DNA of 51,676 nucleotides from Streptosporangium subroseum (GCF_900188345.1 NZ_FZOD01000066.1:1-51676), one strand, 5' to 3'. Shown: positions 24,985-33,260, numbered from the stretch's first letter. Notes: generated by a model from the letters alone, not told the origin. A program made the numbers and translations.

Positions 24985-27171
24985 ATGCCAAATCGGGGGT
25001 TAAATCGGACAGGACTGGGAAAGGGCATCGCTCTTCTCCTCGTGATCGCTGTCGCGGCGGGCGTACTGGTGGCGGGCATCTGGCTACCGGCGGTCGGCGG
25101 CATCGGGCTCGGAGTGGTGGCCCTCACCGACGAACTTGATCTCAAGGCCAAGGATTTGGAGGAACCTCCGCTTGCCCAGAAGTCGACCGTGCTCGACGCG
25201 AATGGCAAGCAGATCGCGCAGTTCTACGACACGTACCGTGTGGTCGTGCCGCTGGACAAGGTCTCCAAGATCATGCAAGACGCGATCATCTCGATCGAGG
25301 ACTACCGGTTCTACCAGCATGGGCCGATCGACATCGAGGGAACGATCCGCGCGCTGGCCAAGAACCTGCAGGCCGGCGGGGTGAGTCAGGGCGGTTCCAG
25401 CATCACCCAGCAGTACGTCAAGCAGGTGCAGCTGAACAAGGCCGAGAGCAAGGCGGAGCAGGACAAGGCGCTGGAGGCCAACTACGCGCGCAAGCTCAAC
25501 GAGCTGCGGTACGCGATGGGCATGGAGCAGAAGTACTCCAAGGACGAGATCCTCGCGAAGTATCTCAACATCGCCTACTTCGGCGCCGGGGCCAACGGTA
25601 TCGAGGCAGCAGCCAAGCAGTTCTTCGGCGTCTCGGCCTCCGACCTCGACCTCGCCCAGGCAGCGACCCTGGCCGGGGCCGTACAGGACCCCAATGCGAC
25701 CTCTCCCAGTGCGGGCAGGAAGGCCAGGGAGCGCCTGTTGGCCAGGCGCGACGTGGTGATCGGCCGAATGCTGGAGCTGAAGAAGATCACGCCCGCGCTG
25801 GCCGCGGAGGCCAAGGCCAAGCCGCTGGGTTACAAGAGCACCAAGGTGCTCAGGGGCGGGTGTGGCACGAGCCCTTACCCGTTCTTCTGCATGTACGTGC
25901 GCGAGGACATCCTCACCAACCCGGCCTTCAAGGCGTTCGGCAAGACGCGGGACGCCCGCGAGAAGTACCTCGACAACGCCGGTCTCACCATCAAGACGAC
26001 GATCAACCCGACGATGCAGGAGGCCGCGGAAAAGGCGATCAGGGCGAAGGTGTACCCCACCGACTACCCGGTCGCCTCCCAGGCCCTGGTCGAACCGGGC
26101 ACCGGAGAGATCAAGGCGCTCGCGACGAGCAGGAAGTTCGGGGACAACAAGCGCAAGAAGCAGACCTCTGTCAACTTCGTCGCCGACAGGGCCCACGGCG
26201 GCGCCACCGGTTTTCAGGCCGGCTCGACATTCAAGGTGTTCACGCTGCTGACCGCCCTGGATAAGGGCTACAAGATCAACGACGGGTTCAACGCCCCCGG
26301 CGGCTACCGGGCGCCTGGATACTCGTCGTTCAAGGACTGCAAGGGCGGCACCCGCGGAGATCCCACCCACACCGTCACCAACGACGAGGGCGACGCCGGT
26401 TTCCTGACCCTGCGCACCGGCACCGAGCAGTCGGTCAACACGTTCTTCATGACGCTGGAGCAGCGCGTCGGCCTGTGCGACGTGGTCACGACGGCCAAGG
26501 CGCTGGGCATCAAGCGTTCGGACGGCCTGCCGCTGCAGGAGGTCGAAAGCTTCACGCTCGGCGTCAACGAGATGGACCCGGTCACTGTGGCCACCGCCTA
26601 CGCAGCCATCGCGGCGCGGGGCAAGTACTGCGCGCCGATGGCCGTCACCTCGATCACTGACCGCGAGGGCAAGACCACCACCTACGAGCCCAAATGCCGC
26701 CAGGCCATCGACGAGGGCGTTGCCGACGCCGCGACGGACATCATGTCGGGGGTCTTCACCCGGGGCACGATGAGCCACGTCGGAGGCATCGGCCGCCCCG
26801 CGGCCGGCAAGACCGGAACCGCCGACAACTCCTACACTGCCTGGTTCGGCGGGTTCACCCCCGACCTCGCCGGCGCGGTCAGCCTCGGCGACCCCCGCGG
26901 CCCGATCGATCACCCGCTTAGGGGGGTGACCATTGGCGGCCAGGGCTACTCCACGGTCTTCGGAGCCGACATCTCTGGGCGGATCTGGAAGGCCACCATG
27001 CTCGACGCACTGAAGGGCATCAAGAAGACCCCCTTCCACCCCGTGGACAGCTCCCGGTTCGGCGGCTGCAACAGCTGCGCGCCCAAGAAGCCCGAGCGCG
27101 ACGAGCGCGACGAGGGTGACGCCGAGGTCGTGGACCTCGGCGACGAGCCCGGCCAAGGCGACGGCTTTTGA
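24985..27171 (+). CDS. Class A penicillin-binding protein (transglycosylase/transpeptidase)
   Basis: 728 aa. One N-terminal membrane anchor (GIALLLVIAVAAGVLVAGIW). The GT51 domain has catalytic Glu105 in ISIEDYRFYQHGPID, GGSSITQQYVKQ and KDEILAKYLNIAYFG. The transpeptidase domain carries the SxxK serine (GSTFKVF, Ser414), SVN (about 483-485) and KTGT (about 609-612). It polymerises lipid II into glycan strands and cross-links stem peptides outside the membrane. The tail is acidic/basic (RDERDEGDAEVVDLGDEPGQ) rather than PASTA-like. A housekeeping-type gene inside the tRNA-flanked segment; base composition looks like the host's, so it may be native. Confidence 0.92.
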   Translation: MPNRGLNRTGLGKGIALLLVIAVAAGVLVAGIWLPAVGGIGLGVVALTDELDLKAKDLEEPPLAQKSTVLDANGKQIAQFYDTYRVVVPLDKVSKIMQDAIISIEDYRFYQHGPIDIEGTIRALAKNLQAGGVSQGGSSITQQYVKQVQLNKAESKAEQDKALEANYARKLNELRYAMGMEQKYSKDEILAKYLNIAYFGAGANGIEAAAKQFFGVSASDLDLAQAATLAGAVQDPNATSPSAGRKARERLLARRDVVIGRMLELKKITPALAAEAKAKPLGYKSTKVLRGGCGTSPYPFFCMYVREDILTNPAFKAFGKTRDAREKYLDNAGLTIKTTINPTMQEAAEKAIRAKVYPTDYPVASQALVEPGTGEIKALATSRKFGDNKRKKQTSVNFVADRAHGGATGFQAGSTFKVFTLLTALDKGYKINDGFNAPGGYRAPGYSSFKDCKGGTRGDPTHTVTNDEGDAGFLTLRTGTEQSVNTFFMTLEQRVGLCDVVTTAKALGIKRSDGLPLQEVESFTLGVNEMDPVTVATAYAAIAARGKYCAPMAVTSITDREGKTTTYEPKCRQAIDEGVADAATDIMSGVFTRGTMSHVGGIGRPAAGKTGTADNSYTAWFGGFTPDLAGAVSLGDPRGPIDHPLRGVTIGGQGYSTVFGADISGRIWKATMLDALKGIKKTPFHPVDSSRFGGCNSCAPKKPERDERDEGDAEVVDLGDEPGQGDGF

Positions 27172-27338
27172 CGGGTCCCTCGTGGATCTCCCTACGACTC
27201 CGGCGAGGGCGCTCGACTCCGGAATGATCGTCAGTACGCGGCCACAGGGCCGTATTTGGCTGAGGTGGGCCTGATCAAGGCATGCGTGACACGCAGCTCG
27301 AACCCTGCACGGGTTGCAGTTCACCGCCGTACCAGCTC

Positions 27339-27379
27339 GTTCCACCTGGACCACCGAGGTGCATTGGTCCAGGTGGAAC
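27339..27379. repeat. Perfect 15-bp inverted repeat near the att remnant
   Basis: GTTCCACCTGGACCA (27339-27353), 11-base loop, TGGTCCAGGTGGAAC (27365-27379). It lies 168 bases after the PBP stop and 24 bases before the tRNA remnant. Either a terminator without a T-run or a recombination/regulatory site. Confidence 0.6.
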
Positions 27380-27403
27380 CGTCCTGAACGGTCATGCCCC
27401 GTG

Positions 27404-27461
27404 CTGCCAATGCGGTTTGGCAGCAATGCCATCGGGAGTTCGAGTCTCCCAGCCTCCGCAG
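27404..27461 (+). repeat. tRNA-Ser 3' end remnant, second attachment repeat
   Basis: CTGCCAATGCGG to CTCCGCAG, 58 bases, three mismatches to 16521-16578 (one in the anticodon loop, two in the T-loop). No acceptor 5' strand or D-arm precedes it, so it is not a working tRNA. It marks the right end of the putative island. Confidence 0.7.
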
Positions 27462-27466
27462 TGACG

Positions 27467-28450
27467 TCAGCCGTAACGGTTGAAGAGCTCCTGGAGGTAG
27501 TCCTCCAGCCGGGAGGTGAGCAGCGTGGAGGTCAGATCAATGCGTCCGAGCTCGTGCCAGGGGCCGGCGACCTTTTCGGCATCTGGCGCGAAGGCCAGGG
27601 CGTCCAATATCCGCCAGTACAGGTGGGCGGCGGGATCGGCGGTCAGCCGGCCGCCGGCGGCGACGTACCGATCGGCGAAGAGCATCCCGGCAGAGGCGCC
27701 GTGGAGGAGTGTCAGTGCCGTGGAGCAGTGGGCCACGTCCAAGTCCGCCGGCCCCCAGGAGGTCTCCACCCAGTCGACGATGCCGCTGATCCGTAGGTCG
27801 TCGCCGTCTTCGGCGAAGAGCACGTTGCCGGGGTGGAAGTCCCGATGCAGGAAGCAGGCGCGGTAGTCCGGAGGGTCACGGCGAATGACGTCCACGGCAC
27901 GATGCCACAGCTCGGGACGGTGGGTGACCTCGGGTATACGGACGCGCTCGGGTGAGGTCCACGCCTGGTAGGAGCGCGGGCGGGTCCGCTCGGTCACCTG
28001 CACCTGGTGGATGAGCACCAGCTGTCGAGCCAGGAGGTCGGCGCGCCGTTCGGCTCCGTCCTCATCCAGCCGCACGCTGCCGGGGAGCAGGGACATCAGC
28101 AGGGAGGGGTGGTCGCAGTGCTGAGCGGTCGCGTCGACGGCGTGGAGCGTGGCCGCCGACACGTCCGTACCGCGGAGCAGGGTCAGGATGTCCGCCTCGC
28201 GAGTGAGCAGTCCTTCGGCATGCTGCCGGAAGAACGGCTTGACGAAGGACCGCAGGACAAGTGAGCGTTCGCCGCGTGGCCCGGTGATGTGCAGACGCCG
28301 CATCTCCGACGTCCATCCGCCGCGCAACCGCTCGACATGCTCAACCCGGTCCCCCTCGGGCAGACCCTTCTCCACCCAGGTACGCGTGGCGCCCCAGCTC
28401 TGATCATCGATGCCTACTTCGATCGGATCCTTATCCCTGTCCCCAGTCAC
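27467..28450 (-). CDS. Aminoglycoside phosphotransferase (APH)-family kinase
   Basis: 327 aa. A kinase-like N-lobe with RLRGGWTSEMRRLHIT and RSLVLRSFVK (putative ATP-site lysine region), then the catalytic loop CFLHRDFHPGNVLFAEDG (H-R-D-F-H-P-G-N) and the metal-binding GIVDWVETSWGPADLDVAHC. This is the APH/ChoK-like family; substrates include aminoglycosides, macrolides and small metabolites and cannot be told here. Start GTG 28450 gives MTGDRDKDPIEVGIDD; the upstream open frame is a shadow of the VOC gene. It follows the VOC gene by 44 bases, probably in the same operon. Confidence 0.82.
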   Translation of the reverse strand: MTGDRDKDPIEVGIDDQSWGATRTWVEKGLPEGDRVEHVERLRGGWTSEMRRLHITGPRGERSLVLRSFVKPFFRQHAEGLLTREADILTLLRGTDVSAATLHAVDATAQHCDHPSLLMSLLPGSVRLDEDGAERRADLLARQLVLIHQVQVTERTRPRSYQAWTSPERVRIPEVTHRPELWHRAVDVIRRDPPDYRACFLHRDFHPGNVLFAEDGDDLRISGIVDWVETSWGPADLDVAHCSTALTLLHGASAGMLFADRYVAAGGRLTADPAAHLYWRILDALAFAPDAEKVAGPWHELGRIDLTSTLLTSRLEDYLQELFNRYG

Positions 28451-28494
28451 GCGGGCAGCGTACCGATCAACCCTCGCCCGATCATGACAAAGGA

Positions 28495-28884
28495 CTACGA
28501 GGCCAGGGTCACGATCTGGATCAGGTTCCCGCAGGTGTCGTCGAAGACCGCCATGGTCACCGGCCCTGCCTCCATCGGTTCCTGCGTGAACGTCACCCCC
28601 AGCCCGCGCAGCCGCTCGTGCTCCGCCTGCACGTCCGTGACCTGGAACGAGGCGGCCGGAATGCCGTCGGCGACCAGCGCCTCCTTGTACGGCTTGACCG
28701 CGGGGTGCCCGTCCGGCTCCAGCAACAGCTCCGTGCCCTTGGGGTCCTCCGGTGAGACGACCGTCAGCCACCGGGCCTCGCCCAGCGGGATGTCGTGCTT
28801 CACGGTGAAGCCGAGCACCTCGGTGTAGAAGTCGAGGGCCTTCTGCTGGTCGTCCACGAACACGCTGGTGACGTAGATCTTCAC
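28495..28884 (-). CDS. VOC-family (glyoxalase/bleomycin resistance-like) protein
   Basis: 129 aa. Two beta-alpha-beta-beta-beta modules: YVTSVFVDDQQKALDFYTEV, LGFTVKHDIPLGEARWLTVV, TELLLEPDGHPA, then IPAASFQVTDVQAEHERLRG and VTMAVFDDTCGNLIQIVTLA. The GTG at 28884 overlaps the ArsR stop as GTGA with GGA upstream, so it is coupled. ArsR-VOC pairs are common; the VOC enzyme is often the detoxifying target of the regulator. The exact reaction is unknown. Confidence 0.85.
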   Translation of the reverse strand: MKIYVTSVFVDDQQKALDFYTEVLGFTVKHDIPLGEARWLTVVSPEDPKGTELLLEPDGHPAVKPYKEALVADGIPAASFQVTDVQAEHERLRGLGVTFTQEPMEAGPVTMAVFDDTCGNLIQIVTLAS

Positions 28885-29168
28885 GGTGCCTGTCCTTTCC
28901 TGGTCACCGGCCACCGCTCGAAGATGGCGGCCAGGGGGGTGGTGTCGAGGTGGTGGAACTTGTACCGCCCCTGCTTGCGCGTCGTGATCAGCCCGGCCTC
29001 CTCCAGCACCGCCAGATGCTGGGATACGGCCTGCCGGGTCAGGCTCAGCTGATGTCGGCTCGTCAGGCGGACACAGATCTCGAACAGGGTCTGGTCGTCG
29101 CGCTCGGTCAGCTCGTCAAGGATGGTTCGCCGGGTGGGATCGGCGAGGGCCTTGAAGACATCGCCCAT
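28881..29168 (-). CDS. ArsR-family regulator
   Basis: 95 aa from ATG 29168. Winged HTH: MGDVFKALADPTRRTILDEL, SLTRQAVSQHLAVLEEAGLI (recognition helix), TTRKQGRYKFHHLDTTPLAA, ending IFERWPVTRKGQAP. This is the HTH subgroup seen with SRPBCC or VOC partners; no metal-binding cysteine pair is present, only Cys32 or so in FEICVRL. A promoter directly upstream with an operator in its spacer suggests autoregulation and leaderless translation. First gene of ArsR-VOC-APH. Confidence 0.85.
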   Translation of the reverse strand: MGDVFKALADPTRRTILDELTERDDQTLFEICVRLTSRHQLSLTRQAVSQHLAVLEEAGLITTRKQGRYKFHHLDTTPLAAIFERWPVTRKGQAP

Positions 29169-29175
29169 GCGGGTG

Positions 29176-29205
29176 AGGATAGGCAAGCCGTCACTTGCCT
29201 GTCAA
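29176..29205 (-). promoter_or_regulatory. Promoter with operator in the spacer for arsR-VOC-APH
   Basis: Reading the minus strand: TTGACA (29205-29200), an 18-base spacer, TATCCT (29181-29176), then the ATG 7 bases on. The spacer is GGCAAG-N6-CTTGCC, a perfect inverted repeat, so bound repressor would block the polymerase. Confidence 0.7.
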
Positions 29206-29247
29206 TCCTCCATGTCGCACGCTGAGGTAGAAGTCGGGGCTTCGGTA

Positions 29248-29997
29248 CTACCCCTGCCTGGCGGTCCTGCGCTCGATGAACGCGGCCACGCCGTCCAGGT
29301 ACAGGCCCAGCACGAACTCCCCCTCGGCCTCCTCGTCGTAGGGGATCTCGCCCTCGAAGACGCCGGCGACGACCACCTTGCTCAGCGCGGGAAACCGCTT
29401 TGCGTCCACCACCTGCGTGAGGGCCATGCCGTACTGGCGGCCGAAGGCATCGGGGTTCTCCGCGTAGCCCTTGGCCAGGTCGACGCTCAGCCGGAGCTCG
29501 CCGTGCACGAAGGTCAGCAGGCCCATCACGACGCCGACCTTGTCCTCCTCGGTGAGACCGGTGTCGCCCAACGCGTGCAGCGCACGGTCGAACCACCAGA
29601 GGTTGTTGGGCCCTATCGGTGGACCGCTGATCGGGATCTGCGCGGACCACGAGTGCCGTCGCAGCACCTGCAGCACGCCCCGTGCCCACAGCGTCAGCCC
29701 GGTCCGCCAGTCCACGCCGTCCGGCAGGTCCGGCGGTCCGTCCAGGGCCGCGTCCGACATCAGCAGGAGCAGCTCGTCCTTGCTCTTCACGTAGCGGTAC
29801 AGCGCCATCGTGGAGTTGCCGAGCTGGGCGGCGACCCTGGCCATCGACACCGCGGCCAGCCCTTCCGCGTCCGCCACCTCGATCGCGGCCCGCGTGATGT
29901 CGGCGACCGTGAGGGACGGTTTGCGCCCCCGCCGCACCGTCTCGCGCAACCCCCAGAGCAGGGTCACCTCGGCGGGCAGGTCGATCTCGTCGGTCAT
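29248..29997 (-). CDS. TetR-family repressor of the adjacent exporter
   Basis: 249 aa. HTH in LTVADITRAAIEVADAEGLA, AVSMARVAAQLGNSTMALYR, YVKSKDELLLLMSDA. The long C-terminal domain (WRTGLTLWARGVLQVLRRHS to TEEDKVGVVMGLLTFVHGEL) is the TetR_C_1 type found in drug-efflux repressors. ATG 29997 has GAGAGG six bases ahead. Divergent from the ABC exporter with 123 bases between; a 38-bp symmetrical operator there (30055-30092) makes it the likely repressor of both directions. Confidence 0.88.
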   Translation of the reverse strand: MTDEIDLPAEVTLLWGLRETVRRGRKPSLTVADITRAAIEVADAEGLAAVSMARVAAQLGNSTMALYRYVKSKDELLLLMSDAALDGPPDLPDGVDWRTGLTLWARGVLQVLRRHSWSAQIPISGPPIGPNNLWWFDRALHALGDTGLTEEDKVGVVMGLLTFVHGELRLSVDLAKGYAENPDAFGRQYGMALTQVVDAKRFPALSKVVVAGVFEGEIPYDEEAEGEFVLGLYLDGVAAFIERRTARQG

Positions 29998-30054
29998 CCG
30001 GTCCCTCTCATCACGAACACGAACACAGTCTAGGAACACCCTTCCGCGCCCCGA

Positions 30055-30092
30055 TGCGTATGAGCTACGCTTTTAGGCGTAGCACATACGCA
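30055..30092. promoter_or_regulatory. TetR operator: nested inverted repeat
   Basis: TGCGTATG, A, GCTACGC, six bases, GCGTAGC, A, CATACGCA: two perfect nested stems with a single A/A mismatch. It lies between the divergent TetR and ABC starts; its 38-bp length could hold two TetR dimers. Confidence 0.8.
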
Positions 30093-30120
30093 ATTATGCC
30101 ATCGCATCCGAGGAGCGCGA

Positions 30121-31050
30121 ATGATCGTCGAGGCCACCGGCCTGCACAAGGCCTTCGGATCCACCAAGGTTCTGGAGGGGGTGGACCTGCACGTCGCGGA
30201 GGGTACGGTCTTCGCGCTGCTGGGTCCGAACGGCGCCGGGAAGACCACCACCATCCGCATCCTGACCACGCTGTTACGCCCTGACCTCGGCAGCGTGCGG
30301 GTCGCCGGGCACGATGTCGTACGCGAGGCGACCAAGGTGCGCGGCGTGATCAGCCTGACCGGTCAGTCCGTCGCGGTGGACGACCAGCAGACCGGCTGGG
30401 AGAACCTGGTCATGATCGGCCGCCTGATGCACCTGGGCAGACCCGCCGCTCGCCGCCGCGCCACGGACCTCTTGGAACGGTTCGACCTGGTGGACGCCAT
30501 GAACAGACGAGTGAAGACCTACTCCGGAGGCATGCGCCGACGACTGGACCTGGCGATGAGCCTGGTCTCGCAGCCGAAGGTGATCTTCCTGGACGAGCCG
30601 ACCACCGGCCTCGACCCGTCCAGCCGGACGACGATGTGGGACGCCATCAAGGACCTGGTCTCGTCGGGGACGACGATCGTCCTCACCACGCAGTATCTGG
30701 AGGAGGCGGATCGGCTGGCCGACCGGATCGTACTGATCAACGGGGGCAAGGTCGCCGCGTCCGGCACGACCGACGAGTTGAAGTCCCAGGTGGGCGGGGA
30801 CCGGCTCGACCTGCGGTTCGCGGCGGAGACCGACGTGGCCCATGCCGCCGCGCTGTTCGACGCGCCGCGCGGCACCGACCCGCTCGTGCTGGGCATCCCG
30901 TCCGACGGCAGCGCGGAGCACCTGCACCGGGTGCTGGACGACCTGCGGATCGCGGGCGTGCCGGTGGTCAAGGTGTCGTCGCACCGGCCGACGCTGGACG
31001 ACGTGTTCCTGTCCCTGACCACCACCGACCGGACCCCGGCCCGGGTCTGA
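30121..31050 (+). CDS. Daunorubicin-resistance-type ABC transporter ATPase (DrrA-like)
   Basis: 309 aa. Walker A GPNGAGKT (35-42), Q-loop in LTGQSVAVDDQQTGWENL, signature YSGGMRRRLDLA, Walker B VIFLDEPTTGLDPSS, and switch His replaced by Gln in VLTTQYLEEADRLAD as is usual for DrrA. A C-terminal DrrA-type extension (VAHAAALFDAPRG to DDVFLSLTTTDR) is present. It energises export through the permease encoded 25 bases downstream. GAGGAG stands five bases before the ATG. Likely induced by a drug-like ligand of the divergent TetR. Confidence 0.92.
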   Translation: MIVEATGLHKAFGSTKVLEGVDLHVAEGTVFALLGPNGAGKTTTIRILTTLLRPDLGSVRVAGHDVVREATKVRGVISLTGQSVAVDDQQTGWENLVMIGRLMHLGRPAARRRATDLLERFDLVDAMNRRVKTYSGGMRRRLDLAMSLVSQPKVIFLDEPTTGLDPSSRTTMWDAIKDLVSSGTTIVLTTQYLEEADRLADRIVLINGGKVAASGTTDELKSQVGGDRLDLRFAAETDVAHAAALFDAPRGTDPLVLGIPSDGSAEHLHRVLDDLRIAGVPVVKVSSHRPTLDDVFLSLTTTDRTPARV

Positions 31051-31075
31051 CCCGGCTTCCGAAAGGACCACGACC

Positions 31076-31861
31076 ATGACCACCATCGCTGTGCACGGCG
31101 GCGCCCGCAACGCCGTGAGCGACTCCCTGACCATGATCGGCCGCAGCATCCGGCTCAGCCGCCGCAACGTCGACACGCTGATCATGTCGATCGTCCTGCC
31201 GCTGCTGATGATGTCGCTGTTCGTCTATGTCTTCGGCGGGGCCATCGACACCGGCACCCAGTACATCAACTACGTGGTGCCCGGCATCATCCTGCTGTGC
31301 ACCGGCTACGGCGCCGCGTCCACCGCGATGTCCGTCGCGGACGACATGACCAGCAGCATGATCGACCGGCTGCGCTCGTTGCCGATCCGCAGCTCCGCCG
31401 TTCTCACAGGACACGTCGCCGCCAGCGTCGTCCGGAACCTGCTGTCCACCACCATCGTCATCGGCGCGGCCATCGCGATGGGCTTCCGTCCCAACGCGAC
31501 GGTCACCGACTGGATGCTGGCGGCCGGTCTGCTCCTGCTCTACGTGCTCGCGCTGTCATGGCTGGCGGCAGGGCTCGGCGTGATCGCGAAGTCCGTGGAG
31601 TCGGCCAGCACGCTGAGCTTCCTCATGCTGTTCCTGCCCTATCTCAGCAGCGCCTTCGTGCCGACGCACACCATGCCGTCGTTCTTGCACGCGGTGAGCG
31701 AGAACCAGCCGATCACTCCGGTGATCGAGACCGTCCGGAGCCTGCTGACCGGGACCTCGATCGGCAACACCGGCTGGATCGCACTCGCCTGGTGCGCCGG
31801 CCTGCTGACCGGCTCGTTCATCCTCGCCGCCTGGCTGTTCCGCCGCCGTACCAACGGCTGA
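31076..31861 (+). CDS. ABC-2 type permease (DrrB-like)
   Basis: 261 aa, six hydrophobic helices. N-terminal amphipathic RLSRRNVDTLIMSIVLPLLM, then MMSLFVYVFGGAIDTGTQYI-NYVVPGI (typical ABC-2 entry), the coupling region TAMSVADDMTSSMIDRLRSL-PI and the C-terminal helix LAWCAGLLTGSFILAAWLFR-RR. Paired with the DrrA-like ATPase in one operon, forming a half-transporter pair for efflux of hydrophobic compounds. Substrate unknown. GGAAAGGA lies ahead of the ATG. Confidence 0.9.
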   Translation: MTTIAVHGGARNAVSDSLTMIGRSIRLSRRNVDTLIMSIVLPLLMMSLFVYVFGGAIDTGTQYINYVVPGIILLCTGYGAASTAMSVADDMTSSMIDRLRSLPIRSSAVLTGHVAASVVRNLLSTTIVIGAAIAMGFRPNATVTDWMLAAGLLLLYVLALSWLAAGLGVIAKSVESASTLSFLMLFLPYLSSAFVPTHTMPSFLHAVSENQPITPVIETVRSLLTGTSIGNTGWIALAWCAGLLTGSFILAAWLFRRRTNG

Positions 31862-31948
31862 AAAAGTGTCGCCCGCGGTCTGGACGGCGGCGACGATCGG
31901 GCTCCGGGATGATCGACAGGAGCAGGAGCAGGGTCCGTCGGCCCGCGG

Positions 31949-32800
31949 TCAGCCATGGGTGTCCAGCCCTTTGCGGTCGAGCGCTGTTCGGATCTGGCTG
32001 AGCCACTCTGTGCCCAGCCGGCGCCCGTTCGGGAATTGGTCGCCTCGGTCCCAGCGCCACGTTGTGATCATTGCCAGCATGAGGATCCGGCACTCGCGCA
32101 GCAAGGCTTGATCGACACACGGATAGTGCTCGCTGACTTCTTCGGGCGCATGGACGAGGTCGAATTCGACAGGCCCACGGCAACACGTCTCGAAATCTAT
32201 GAACAGCAGCCCGTTCTCCGTGGTGAGCACGTTGCCCGGGTGCGGCTCGCCGTGCAGCAACTGCTCGGAGCCGCCGCGCTCGCCGATCACTCGCCTCAGG
32301 TTTCGCAATGTGTCGCCGAGCAGTTCCCGGTCCGCGTCGGCGAGTGCCGGAGTACGGTCGCGGCTCGCCACGAGTTGTTGAGCCTGCTCGACCCGATCCG
32401 TGAAATGCGGCGTCGGGACATCGAGCTTGCGCATGCCGGCATGCAACCGCTCAAGCGCATTGGCGTAGTCGGCTGGTGAGACCTCTCGATGCGTCACGGG
32501 TTCGTAGTAGGTCCACAGCGTGACCGCGTAACCATCACGCTCATAAACGCGTGGCTCCACCCGAGGATCGAGAGCGGCCACGGGGCACCCGGATTCGGCG
32601 AGCCGCTGAGCAAGATCGATTTCGAACTGTGCGACCCGATGCGCTACGGGTGCCACCCGGGCCAGGACGTCACAGGGCAGCAGACGCAGAGTGAGCTTGT
32701 TCGAGTCATGAAGAACGATCGCGTCGTCGGCTGTCAGGCCAAGTGACGAGGCGATCGACATGGCCGCTGCCACCGCACGCGGGACCTCTGACGCCTGCAT
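31949..32800 (-). CDS. Phosphotransferase (APH) family protein
   Basis: 283 aa from ATG 32800 (GAGGA ten bases ahead). Features: LTLRLLPCDVLARVAPVAHR (N-lobe strand), GYAVTLWTYYEPV (hinge), the catalytic loop LLHGEPHPGNVLTTENGLLF (H-G-E-P-H-P-G-N, with E for the usual D) and the metal site IDFETCCRGPVEFDLVHAPE. Family members phosphorylate aminoglycosides, choline-like compounds or other small molecules; the Glu replacement occurs in some active relatives. Convergent with the DrrB gene; no operon partner. Confidence 0.78.
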   Translation of the reverse strand: MQASEVPRAVAAAMSIASSLGLTADDAIVLHDSNKLTLRLLPCDVLARVAPVAHRVAQFEIDLAQRLAESGCPVAALDPRVEPRVYERDGYAVTLWTYYEPVTHREVSPADYANALERLHAGMRKLDVPTPHFTDRVEQAQQLVASRDRTPALADADRELLGDTLRNLRRVIGERGGSEQLLHGEPHPGNVLTTENGLLFIDFETCCRGPVEFDLVHAPEEVSEHYPCVDQALLRECRILMLAMITTWRWDRGDQFPNGRRLGTEWLSQIRTALDRKGLDTHG

Positions 32801-32938
32801 CGTCGTCTGGTCCTCTTCCTTGAGCGCTGCCGTACTCCCCAAGCGGTGCGACCTGGGCACCATACCAAGTTGCCGATAGGGAGCCGCGATGGGCGGGACG
32901 TGACTGAGTCGGCGATCTGCCCGCTTCGGCTGCTCAGT

Positions 32939-32971
32939 CGACAACCGTCAAACCCGGCTCCGGGTTGTCGG
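32939..32971. repeat. Nested inverted repeat before the glycosyltransferase scar
   Basis: CGACAACC at the left pairs with GGTTGTCG at the right, and inside AACCCGG pairs with CCGGGTT. Spacing to the small ORF start at 32988 fits an old operator or promoter element. Confidence 0.4.
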
Positions 32972-32987
32972 GCGTAGATTCGTCGGC

Positions 32988-33122
32988 ATGCGCGTGCTGT
33001 TCGCCAGTCTTGCGTCGGTCGGTCACACCGACGCGGTCCGTACGATCGCCGAGGAGATCGCCCGCATGCCCTCCCCGGACGAGGTCGCCCGTCGTCTGCC
33101 GGAGTACGCCGAGCGCGCATGA
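32988..33122 (+). pseudogene. Glycosyltransferase scar: N-terminus joined to C-terminus
   Basis: A 44-codon frame reads MRVLFASLASVGHT, the first strand and GHT/GHV-like turn of GT1 (MGT/UGT) glycosyltransferases, and then at once AVRTIAEEIARMPSPDEVAR-RLPEYAERA, which looks like the last helix of such enzymes. The roughly 350 residues between are missing, suggesting an in-frame internal deletion. I see no active-site region. Possible alternative: a genuine small protein. Confidence 0.5.
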
Positions 33123-33260
33123 GCCACCGGCGCACCGCGCCGCCGCCCGATCGGTCAGACGGGCCGACGGCAGGCGGACAGGTGGCAGAGCCGCCAGTAC
33201 GCGAGATGGCCCACTCCTCGGCCTACGTTGTACGGTGCGACGGAGGAGGGCGGATGCTTT

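Noticed and set aside
16579..27403. Integrase or excisionase gene for the tRNA-flanked island
   Set aside because: No frame shows the tyrosine recombinase R-H-R-Y pattern or a serine recombinase catalytic domain.
25084..27432. Very long minus-strand frame (over 780 codons) antisense to the PBP gene
   Set aside because: It mirrors the codon bias of the PBP gene, has Arg/Leu/Val-only composition and no motif; the plus strand carries all PBP motifs.
27404..27461. A second functional tRNA-Ser
   Set aside because: Only the 3' half is present; there is no acceptor 5' strand or D-arm.
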